DNA from: Pseudomonas sp. Q11
GTDB lineage: Bacteria; Pseudomonadota; Gammaproteobacteria; Pseudomonadales; Pseudomonadaceae
Length of the DNA stretch: 64,000 nt
Reading direction: 5' to 3'
NCBI RefSeq assembly: GCF_024494355.1
Contig: NZ_JAKNQY010000025.1
Location: 1 to 64,000 of the forward strand
Position 1 is the stretch's first letter. Every line of letters begins with the position of its first letter. A model generated the notes under the pieces. The model was not told the DNA's origin, did not search any database, and worked only from the letters and a program-made list of their open reading frames with translations. Of this stretch, positions 7,982-27,569 are shown one piece after another. The position numbers and the translations under genes were made by a program.

Positions 7982-8150
7982 GTCAGGTCCTTGAATCGGG
8001 TTTTATCGGGCAGCTCCGCTGCACCCTTGAGTGGATCGATCTTAGGAGGGGTTTGCGGGGCTGGCAACCTGTAGTGGGGCGTGGCGATAAATGGGAGGAA
8101 TGCCTGTGATGCTTTTTTGTAGCAAGCAGATTATTTCCGCTGATGACACC

Positions 8151-8242
8151 CTGTAGGAGCTGCCGAAGGCTGCGATCTTTTGATCTTGATTTTGGGACTC
8201 AAGCGCCAAGGAAGAGATCGCAGCCTTCGGCAGCTCCTACAG
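8151..8242. repeat. REPIN-type palindrome, TGTAGGAGC family
   Basis: Two inverted REP arms (CTGTAGGAGCTGCCGAAGG and its complement) enclose a spacer containing GATCTTTTGATC and its imperfect partner. The gap 7982-8455 holds this element, then the DUF6124 leader; I see nothing convincing in 7982-8150. Confidence 0.8.
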
Positions 8243-8335
8243 GGGATGGGGTTCCTACAAAAAATCTGGTGAACCGGAATTTTCCGACGAGTCGTGGCGG
8301 TTGCCGGTTCGGAAACGGCGGGGCTAGGCTTTGCC

Positions 8336-8455
8336 GGTCGCTGCAAAATCAGCGACCGGGTTTGGTCGCCCGTCCAATGTCAGGCGCACACGCGCCAACC
8401 TCAGCGCTTTAAGTCGCGAGGTCGGTGAGCTCAATTTCAAGCTAGGAGTTTCACG
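8336..8455 (+). promoter_or_regulatory. Structured leader of the DUF6124 gene, copy 1
   Basis: GGTCGCTG (8336-8343) pairs perfectly with CAGCGACC (8350-8357), followed by GGGTTTGGTCGCCCG (8358-8372), itself able to form a short stem. The last 40 bases before the ATG contain AGCTC and then CTAGGAGTT, so the ribosome site may be partly paired. The same elements in the same order precede the other DUF6124 gene on the opposite strand (58098 down to 57872), which supports function over chance. Confidence 0.55.
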
Positions 8456-8812
8456 ATGGATAAGATCACCTCCCCAAAAGCCGAAAACCTCTCTGCCTAC
8501 ACCACCCTCGACACCAAAAAACTCCGCGAAGCAGCCGATCGGGCGTTGAATGTTCACTTGTCTCCCCCGGCCAAACCCGACACCCAGGACGGACAGGTAT
8601 TTTCAGTGGTCCCGGGCCTTAACACCGAGTCCGTGCTGGCCAGTCTCAGCGAAACCCTGGCAGCGGCCAATGCCATGGTCAGTGACCTGGCATTCGAGCT
8701 GGAAGGTTCCCGGCGGCATGTTGCGCTGGGGATTCAGCAGTTGATTGAACTGGCTACGTTGCTGGCCAATCGAGCGCTGGATGATCTCGAAGTGGCAGAG
8801 CCTACGCGGTAG
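8456..8812 (+). CDS. DUF6124 family protein, copy 1
   Basis: Product of 118 residues. It has the DUF6124 pattern common in Pseudomonas: LDTKKLREAADRAL near the N terminus, a proline-rich spacer, then LASLSETLAAANAMVSDLAF and RHVALGIQQLIELATLLANR, both amphipathic helices. No signal peptide. The function is unknown. A paralogue with the same layout is at 57518-57871, and both genes are preceded by the same leader elements and lie close to a REPIN with the same inner sequence. Confidence 0.8.
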   Translation: MDKITSPKAENLSAYTTLDTKKLREAADRALNVHLSPPAKPDTQDGQVFSVVPGLNTESVLASLSETLAAANAMVSDLAFELEGSRRHVALGIQQLIELATLLANRALDDLEVAEPTR

Positions 8813-8852
8813 CAGATCCACCACTTGTTGCACTGAGCTTTGGTGGTGCAGG

Positions 8853-8934
8853 GTGGGAGCAAGGCTTGCCCGCGATGAAGGCGGCGCGGTCCTGAAATCG
8901 AGTCGCCTTCATCGCGGGCAAGCCTTGCTCCCAC
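8853..8934. repeat. REPIN, GTGGGAGCAAGGCTTG family
   Basis: GTGGGAGCAAGGCTTGCCCG and its complement form long inverted arms around a spacer with CGGTCCTGAAATCG. It lies between a DUF6124 gene and the convergent GH15 gene. Closely similar copies are at 57406-57488 and 58255-58339. Confidence 0.85.
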
Positions 8935-8968
8935 AAAAGCGGGAATTGCGTTCACTCGCAAGCCCGGC

Positions 8969-10792
8969 TCACGGCTGCCAATGCGTTTTGTCCCCACTCA
9001 ATTTACGGTCCAGGAAACTGGCGGCGCTGATCAGCGCCAGGTGGGTCAAGGCCTGGGGGGTGTTGCCTAGGTGGTAGCCGTGGCTGTCGAACTCCTCGGC
9101 GTACAAACCCAGCGGGTTGGCGTAGCGCAGCAGTTGTTCGAACTCCAGCTGGGCTTTTTCCACGCGGCCGGCGCGGGCCAGGCATTCGACGTACCAGAAC
9201 GAACACGCGGCGAACGAGCCTTCGATGCCGCTGAGGCCGTCGACGGCGCTTTCGTCGTTACGGTAGCGGTACACCATGCCATCGCGCACCAGGTCTTTTT
9301 CAATGGCATCGAGGGTCGAGAGCCAGCGTGGGTCGCGGGCGCTGACGAAGCGCACAAGCGGCATCAACAACATCGAACCGTCGAGAGCGGTGCTGCCCAG
9401 GCGCTGGACGAAATGCTGCTGTTCCTCGTTCCAGAAATTGGTCCAGATGTCTTCATAGATGGCCTGGCGAGTCTGGTCCCAGCGGGCGAAAGGCGCGGGC
9501 AAGGAGCGTTTGACCGCCAGGCGGATGGCGCGGTCGACGGCGACCCAGCACATCAGTCGCGAATGCAGAAAGTGGTGCTTCTCGCCGCGCATTTCCCAGA
9601 TGCCGACGTCTTTGTCCTGCCAGATATCGCATACCTGATCGACCACGTTGACGGCGTGTTTCCAGCCCTGATGGGAAATGGCTTCCCCGTACTTGTTGAC
9701 CAGGTACACCGCGTCCATCAATTCGCCGAAGATATCCAGCTGCACTTGTTTGTAGGCCAGGTTGCCGATGTGCACCGGCTGCGCATGACCAAAGCCGCTG
9801 AGGTGTGGCAGCTCGACTTCTGGTAGATCCAACCTACCGTCCAGGCCGTACAGGATGTTGAGTTTGATCGGCTGATCGCAGCAGTCGCTGACCCGGCCCC
9901 GCAGAAAACGCATGTAGGCGTTGGCTTCTTCAACGAAGCCCAGGCGCATGAACGCGTAAACGGTGAAGGAAGCGTCGCGGATCCAGGTGTAGCGGTAATC
10001 CCAGTTGCGCTCGCCGCCACGGGTTTCCGGCAGGCCGAAGGTCGCGGCGGCGAGGATGGCGCCGTGTTTGCGTGAGGTCAGCAATTTCAGGGCCAAGGCC
10101 GAGCGGTTGACCATTTCTCGCCAGCGCCCGCGATAGGTGGACTGGCCAATCCAGCCGCGCCAGAACCCCAGGGTTCGTGCCAGGCATATTGCGCTGGCGT
10201 CGTTCGTGAGGCGCGGGTCGTCGATGCCACCCAGCAGGAACTCGGCGGTCTGGCCTTGTTCCAGGGTGAATTCAGCCATGGCGGCATGACCGTCCAGGGT
10301 CATGGCCTGATCCGAACACAAGCGCAAGGTCGGTTGTTGCCCTGCTTCGAAGAGGACGTGATCACCGTCCTGACGCGCCGTGGTGGCGGCTCGCGCATAG
10401 TCGTGGCGTACCGCGCAGCGCATGCGAAACGTTGCGCGGCCGACGGTCATATGCACCTTGCGCATCAGCACCGGCAAGTCGTCCTCGCTGTCGCCGATGG
10501 GTAGCATGTCGGTGATCTCCACCACCACGCCATCACTCAGCCAGCGGGTTTGCAGTACGTTGGTGTCAGGCAGGTAGATTTGCTGGCGACGGGCGTGGGG
10601 CAGGTCCGGGGCCAGTTGAAAGATCCCCGCGTCGGGCGTGTCCAACAGTGAGCAGAAAATCGAGGGGCTGTCGAATTCCGGCCAGCAGAAAAAGTCGACA
10701 CTGCCTCGGTCATTCACCAGCGCAGCACTGCGCATGTCGCCGATGATGCCGTGGTTTTCGATAGGGCTTTGTGTTTCGTGATAGTTAGCCAT
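8969..10792 (-). CDS. Glycoside hydrolase family 15 (glucoamylase/trehalase-like)
   Basis: Product of 607 residues, the usual length for bacterial GH15 proteins of the two-domain type. The N-terminal beta-sandwich region starts with PIENHGIIGDMRSAALVN. The catalytic (alpha/alpha)6 region includes ERNWDYRYTWIRDASFTVYA and later HFLHSRLMCWVAVDRAI; the conserved acidic residues are within these blocks and GLSGIEGSFAACSFW near the C terminus. It would hydrolyse terminal alpha-glucosidic bonds in glycogen-, maltose- or trehalose-like substrates in the cytoplasm (no signal peptide). It overlaps the upstream SDR by 8 nt, so the two are translationally coupled. Confidence 0.85.
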   Translation of the reverse strand: MANYHETQSPIENHGIIGDMRSAALVNDRGSVDFFCWPEFDSPSIFCSLLDTPDAGIFQLAPDLPHARRQQIYLPDTNVLQTRWLSDGVVVEITDMLPIGDSEDDLPVLMRKVHMTVGRATFRMRCAVRHDYARAATTARQDGDHVLFEAGQQPTLRLCSDQAMTLDGHAAMAEFTLEQGQTAEFLLGGIDDPRLTNDASAICLARTLGFWRGWIGQSTYRGRWREMVNRSALALKLLTSRKHGAILAAATFGLPETRGGERNWDYRYTWIRDASFTVYAFMRLGFVEEANAYMRFLRGRVSDCCDQPIKLNILYGLDGRLDLPEVELPHLSGFGHAQPVHIGNLAYKQVQLDIFGELMDAVYLVNKYGEAISHQGWKHAVNVVDQVCDIWQDKDVGIWEMRGEKHHFLHSRLMCWVAVDRAIRLAVKRSLPAPFARWDQTRQAIYEDIWTNFWNEEQQHFVQRLGSTALDGSMLLMPLVRFVSARDPRWLSTLDAIEKDLVRDGMVYRYRNDESAVDGLSGIEGSFAACSFWYVECLARAGRVEKAQLEFEQLLRYANPLGLYAEEFDSHGYHLGNTPQALTHLALISAASFLDRKLSGDKTHWQP

Positions 10793-11585
10793 TGCCGCGA
10801 AACCCCGGATAAAGGCTCATCCCGCCATCGATGAACAATGTGGTGCCCACCACATAATCGGACAAGTCTGACGCCAGCCAGACCACCGCGTTGGCGACAT
10901 CTTCCACATCGCCGACACGACCGTAAGGTATCAGCTCCAGCAATTTTTTCTCCTGTTCCCCTTCGGTGACCTCGCGGTTGATGGCCGTGCGGATCGCACC
11001 GGGCGCGATGCTGTTGATGCGGATGCGTTGGTGGCTGGTTTCCTGGGCCAGACTCTGCATCAGCAGATCGACGCCGCCCTTGGACGCAGCGTAATTGACG
11101 TGACCGGCCCAGGGGATGCGCTGGTGCACCGAACTCATGTGGATGATTTTACCGGCGGCCCGGGACACGCCCTGGCGAATACCTTGCCGGTTGAAAATCC
11201 GCAGGGCGGCGCGGGCGCAGAGGAACTGGCCGGTGAGGTTGACGCCGATCACGGTGTTCCAGTCCTCCAGGCTCATGTCGACGGCGGCGGCGTCTTTTTG
11301 CAGGCCGGAGTTGGCGACCAGGATGTCCAGCGCGCCAAAGGTTTCGACAGTCTGGGCGAACAGTCGCTCGACATCCGGCTCCTTCGACACATCGGCACCG
11401 ACGGCGATGGCGCGTCCACCGTTGGCGTTGATTTCACGGGCCAGGTCCTGCGCGGGGCCGGCGCTGGAGTGGTAGTTGAGCACCACCGCGGCACCGGCGT
11501 CCGCCAATGCCCTGGCCGCGCCTGCACCAATGCCGGAACTGGCGCCGGTGACCAGGGCAACCTGTCGGGCGAGGGATATCTGCAT
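10785..11585 (-). CDS. SDR, glucose 1-dehydrogenase-like
   Basis: Product of 266 residues, a classical SDR. TGASSGIG begins at residue 14, the NNAG-like motif is ANSG, and the catalytic pair is in VNYAASKGG (Tyr-x3-Lys). The C-terminal IRINSIAPGAIRTAIN and VGTTLFIDGGM are typical of glucose 1-dehydrogenase and 3-oxoacyl-reductase relatives. Coupling by overlap to a GH15 enzyme makes a sugar substrate plausible, which is inference. It begins 107 bp after the JmjC/SCP2 gene on the same strand. Confidence 0.82.
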   Translation of the reverse strand: MQISLARQVALVTGASSGIGAGAARALADAGAAVVLNYHSSAGPAQDLAREINANGGRAIAVGADVSKEPDVERLFAQTVETFGALDILVANSGLQKDAAAVDMSLEDWNTVIGVNLTGQFLCARAALRIFNRQGIRQGVSRAAGKIIHMSSVHQRIPWAGHVNYAASKGGVDLLMQSLAQETSHQRIRINSIAPGAIRTAINREVTEGEQEKKLLELIPYGRVGDVEDVANAVVWLASDLSDYVVGTTLFIDGGMSLYPGFRGNG

Positions 11586-11692
11586 GGTCTAGCACCTTGA
11601 GTTGAGGGCTTTACCTGCTGACTGGTGTGAGGTGCGTGGAGTTCACTTGGGTGAAGCGATCTTCACAAAGGCCGCTCGCCTCAAATCAGCTC

Positions 11693-12835
11693 TCACCAAC
11701 CCCGCCCCGAATTCACCCAGAAATTCACTGACAACGAAGTGGACACCGACTCCACCTGATGGAACCAGCCTTCAGGCAGGAACAGCAGATCCCCGGCCTC
11801 CAGCGTCACCCGCAGGAAGGTCACGTCACGGGCGCGGGGGAAGCGCTGGTAGTCCGGCGCGTCCGGGTTGAAATCGCAACCGTCCAGGCCGCCTTGGGGT
11901 GCCGTGGACCAGGTGCCGAGGGCTTCGCGGTGATGGGGCGCGGCGAGAGTGAAGGTTTTCTGGCCCCAGACCTGGGCGAACAGGTTGTCGGTGTCGTCGC
12001 GGTGCAGCGGGGTGAGGGTGCCCTTTGGGCCGATCCAGATGCGCGGTGGAATGAACAGCGACGGGTCGAAATAGGACGGGTAGTTGATCAGCTCCATCAA
12101 CTGCGCCGGCAGAATGTTGTTGCCCATGTAGGCCGGCGGTTCGCCATCGGCGCCCTTGACCGCCGGGTTGTCCAGCGAAGCAATGAAATCGGCCATGGAC
12201 GTGGAGCGGAAGTCCCGCTCGGTGGAGAAGGTTTTCTTCACGTAGTCGCCGTGGCGGGTGATGCCTTGCAGCTCGGCAAAATGCACCAGGGATTCTTCGC
12301 GACTGAGCTTGAACAACGGCCAGTCCTGCAAGGCATTGCTGATGACCACCGGAATGCCATGGGGCAGGTAGCGCGCTTGAAACGCTTGCACCGTCAGCTC
12401 GCTACGCGGCCGACGCTCCACGCTGCGTTGGGGCGGCAGGCTGGCGGTGAGTTTTTCGCTGAAGCGCGGCGGGGTGGGATAGCGCTTGTTCATGTCGACC
12501 TTTTCCACCGCGCCAGCACCGTGGCGGGCATGCTCGATGATCTGCGGCAACAACGTCGCCAGCCCCATGTTGCCGCCGATCTTCAGGCGTCCGCTGGCGA
12601 ACAGCTCCTCGACATTGGCCAGGCCGGCCATGATCCCGAGAAAGTCCTTCTCCGCCACTTCGATGGTCACGTCGGGGCTGCTGTGGCGACCGGCCTGGGT
12701 GTGGCTGCTGGTCTTGACCTCGGACCAGTACGCCTGCTGGGGGCCGAACACGAATTGGAAAACACCTTCGATACCAACGGCGCCAGCGTTGGCGAACAGT
12801 TTGCCCAGGATGGTTTGCAGGTCCACGGCGGTCAC
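11693..12835 (-). CDS. JmjC (cupin 8)-SCP2 two-domain protein with PvdS box
   Basis: Product of 380 residues. Residues 1-110 resemble an SCP2 sterol-carrier domain (VFGPQQAYWSEV, DVTIEVAEKDFLGIMAGL, GRLKIGGNMGLA). Residues from about 150 are a JmjC/cupin-8 domain of the FIH type. The Fe(II) ligands are visible as His278-x-Asp280 (LHRDDTDN) and His359 (WFHQVES), so it is probably an active 2-oxoglutarate-dependent oxygenase. No signal peptide is seen. A perfect TAAAT-N16-CGT box is 27 bp upstream of its ATG, which places it in the predicted iron-starvation regulon. Its substrate is unknown; a role in siderophore tailoring or in iron-sparing lipid metabolism is inference. Confidence 0.78.
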   Translation of the reverse strand: MTAVDLQTILGKLFANAGAVGIEGVFQFVFGPQQAYWSEVKTSSHTQAGRHSSPDVTIEVAEKDFLGIMAGLANVEELFASGRLKIGGNMGLATLLPQIIEHARHGAGAVEKVDMNKRYPTPPRFSEKLTASLPPQRSVERRPRSELTVQAFQARYLPHGIPVVISNALQDWPLFKLSREESLVHFAELQGITRHGDYVKKTFSTERDFRSTSMADFIASLDNPAVKGADGEPPAYMGNNILPAQLMELINYPSYFDPSLFIPPRIWIGPKGTLTPLHRDDTDNLFAQVWGQKTFTLAAPHHREALGTWSTAPQGGLDGCDFNPDAPDYQRFPRARDVTFLRVTLEAGDLLFLPEGWFHQVESVSTSLSVNFWVNSGRGW

Positions 12836-12862
12836 TCTTGTCGGTTTTGGTCTGAGCAGGTA

Positions 12863-12886
12863 ACGAGGGCCGGGAGCGAAAATTTA
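12863..12886 (-). promoter_or_regulatory. Iron-starvation (PvdS) box for the JmjC/SCP2 gene
   Basis: On the minus strand TAAAT, 16 bases, CGT, matching the PvdS promoter consensus exactly. It lies between tam and the JmjC/SCP2 gene, 27 bp before the latter's ATG. Confidence 0.7.
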
Positions 12887-12889
12887 ACC

Positions 12890-13660
12890 CTAGCGGGTCG
12901 CGACCATGAACACTCGGGGGAAGGGCAGTAGCACCGTTCCATCGTCCATGGCCGGATAAGCCTGTTCGACGGCGTTGAGATACTGCTCCAGGTACTGCCC
13001 GCGTTGCACCTCATCCAGCGGCTCGAGAAACGGCCGCAAGCCGCTGCCCTTGAACCACTCCACCACGCCGGCGGCGCCCCCGGCCAGCGGGTGATGGTAG
13101 GTGGTGCGCCACACATCGACGCGGGTGCAATGGGGCTTGAGGATCGAGTAGTACAGGCTGGCGTCGGCCACTTCCGTGCGCGTATCGGCGGCTCCGGTCA
13201 ACTGGCTGGCCCAGGGCCCATTGGCGGCGATCTCCCGCATCAGGCGGTGGGACGGCTGGTGCAGCGTGTCGGGCATCTGGATGGCCAGGCTGCCACCCTG
13301 GGCCAGTTTGCTGACCAGTGACGGCAGCAGAGTCGCGTGGTCGGGCAGCCATTGCAGCACCGCGTTGGCGAAGATCACATCGAAGGGGCCGGGTTCGTCC
13401 CATTGGCCGATGTCCGCGGTGTCGAATGTCACTTCGGGCAGGCGCTGGCGGGCGGCCTGGATCATGTCGCTGGAACTGTCCAGGCCGCGCACCGCGGCCC
13501 CGGGAAAGTGCTCCACCAACAGTTCTGTAGAATTGCCGGGGCCGCACCCCAGGTCGATCACCGAGCGTGCCTGCCCCGGCGGGATGGCGGCAAGCAGGTC
13601 CCGGGCCGGACGGGTGCGTTCCTGTTCAAACGTGACGTATTGCTTGGCAGACCAGGTCAT
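12890..13660 (-). CDS. tam: Trans-aconitate 2-methyltransferase
   Basis: Product of 256 residues, the usual Tam length. It begins MTWSAKQYVTFEQERTRPAR, a Tam signature, and has the SAM-binding motif VIDLGCGPGNSTELL and FDVIFANAVLQWLPDH. The enzyme methylates trans-aconitate, relieving its inhibition of the citrate cycle. Start 13660 follows AAGGAGAACGCC; the frame upstream to 13723 is rejected. It is divergent from the thioesterase gene, and the downstream JmjC/SCP2 gene has its own promoter box. Confidence 0.9.
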   Translation of the reverse strand: MTWSAKQYVTFEQERTRPARDLLAAIPPGQARSVIDLGCGPGNSTELLVEHFPGAAVRGLDSSSDMIQAARQRLPEVTFDTADIGQWDEPGPFDVIFANAVLQWLPDHATLLPSLVSKLAQGGSLAIQMPDTLHQPSHRLMREIAANGPWASQLTGAADTRTEVADASLYYSILKPHCTRVDVWRTTYHHPLAGGAAGVVEWFKGSGLRPFLEPLDEVQRGQYLEQYLNAVEQAYPAMDDGTVLLPFPRVFMVATR

Positions 13661-13746
13661 GGCGTTCTCCTTTGCGATGGGCCGAGCTGAGACGTCGCCA
13701 GTATAGGGGGCGTGAGAGCCCATGGGGCAGGTACGGCGACGCTGAC

Positions 13747-13770
13747 TAATTCAGGCTGTCGCCACTTCGT
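13747..13770 (+). promoter_or_regulatory. Variant IS box upstream of the thioesterase
   Basis: TAATT, 16 bases, CGT: one mismatch to the PvdS consensus TAAAT-N16-CGT. It ends 35 bp before the GTG start of the type II thioesterase. Confidence 0.55.
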
Positions 13771-13805
13771 TATCTTCCATACACAACGGATCGGAGAAAA
13801 CCGCA

Positions 13806-14540
13806 GTGACCCAACTGACCTTGCTATGCCTGCCGTATTCCGGCGCCAGCGCCATGGTTTACAGCCGCTGGCGGCGCAAGGTGCCGCAATGGCTGCAGGT
13901 GCAGCCGGTTGAGCTGCCGGGACGCGGGGCGCGTTTCGGCGAGCCGCTGCACACCGACATGGGCCCGTTGGCGATGCAACTGGCCCGGGAACTGCGCCCC
14001 ACGCTCCAGGCCCCTTATGCGCTGTTCGGCCACAGCCTGGGCGCATTGCTGGCCTGCGAAATCGCCCATGCCTTGCGCGAGCTGGGTTGCCCGGAACCGG
14101 TCGCGCTGTTTGCCTCGGGCACCGCGGCGCCGACGATGCGCGCCGATTACGACCGCGATTTTGCCACGCCGAAAACCGACACCCAATTGATCGAGCAACT
14201 GCGCACCCTCAATGGCACCAGCGAAGAAGTACTGGCCAATGAAGAACTGATGGCCCTGACCTTGCCTGTGCTGCGGGCGGATTTTCTGCTGTGCGGACGC
14301 TTCCAGCCGCGAACCCGATCGCCGCTCGAATGCCCGGTGCACGTGCTCGGCGGCACCACTGACAAGGCCAGTACCGAGCAACTGATCGGCTGGCGTCGCG
14401 AGACATCGGGCAGCTTTTCGGTGGACATGCTGGCAGGCGGGCACTTTTTTATCCATGAGCACGAGGCCAGGGTACTGCGCCTGATCAAGGATCAGTTGAG
14501 CGTGCATCATCGACGGCATGGGCTGGCGGTCAGCGCCTGA
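13806..14540 (+). CDS. pvdG: Type II thioesterase, PvdG-like
   Basis: Product of 244 residues, a discrete alpha/beta-hydrolase thioesterase of the kind that clears misprimed carrier domains of peptide synthetases. It starts LLCLPYSGASAMVYSRWR, has the nucleophile motif GHSLG with Ser77 and a late GGHFF with His213. The start is GTG at 13806, about 10 nt after GGAG. In P. aeruginosa the pvd thioesterase PvdG lies near pvdL; here the gene precedes the first side-chain synthetase, and a variant IS box precedes it. Orthology to pvdG in the strict sense is not certain. Confidence 0.8.
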   Translation: MTQLTLLCLPYSGASAMVYSRWRRKVPQWLQVQPVELPGRGARFGEPLHTDMGPLAMQLARELRPTLQAPYALFGHSLGALLACEIAHALRELGCPEPVALFASGTAAPTMRADYDRDFATPKTDTQLIEQLRTLNGTSEEVLANEELMALTLPVLRADFLLCGRFQPRTRSPLECPVHVLGGTTDKASTEQLIGWRRETSGSFSVDMLAGGHFFIHEHEARVLRLIKDQLSVHHRRHGLAVSA

Positions 14541-14568
14541 TGCACTGATTCACAAACAATCTGCTGTT

Positions 14569-14740
14569 GTGGCGAGGGAGCTTGCTCCCGCTGGGTTGTG
14601 CCCCGTGTAGGAGCTGACGAGTGTAACGAGGCTGCGATCTTGTCCCGGACAGTTTAGGTCTCAAGCGAAAGATCAAGATCAAAAGATCGCAGGCTACGCC
14701 AGCTCCTACAGAGTCGAGCGGGAGCAAGCTTCCTCGCCAT
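14569..14740. repeat. Nested REP palindromes
   Basis: An inner TGTAGGAGCTG/CAGCTCCTACA element lies inside an outer GGCGAGGGAGC/GCTTCCTCGCC pair, giving a two-layer palindrome of about 170 bp. It fills most of the 315-bp gap between the thioesterase and the first synthetase and would separate their transcripts; the rest of the gap is the pvdI promoter. Confidence 0.75.
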
Positions 14741-14776
14741 GGATTTCCCTCCTTCCTGACCTCTGTTCCCAAACGC

Positions 14777-14799
14777 TAATTTTTCCGGTCTGCATTCGT
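14777..14799 (+). promoter_or_regulatory. Variant IS box upstream of pvdI
   Basis: CTAATT followed after 15 bases by CGT, close to the PvdS consensus but with one base change and a spacer one base short. It ends 56 bp before the ATG at 14856, similar to the 46-bp distance at pvdP. An upstream ATG at 14814 would lie almost on the expected transcription start. Confidence 0.5.
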
Positions 14800-14855
14800 T
14801 TTATAGGGACGACATGCCTTTGTGCCTTGTGCCCACTGATTCCGGATACCCAGAA

Positions 14856-27568
<12,713 letters not shown>

Positions 27569-27569
<1 letters not shown>

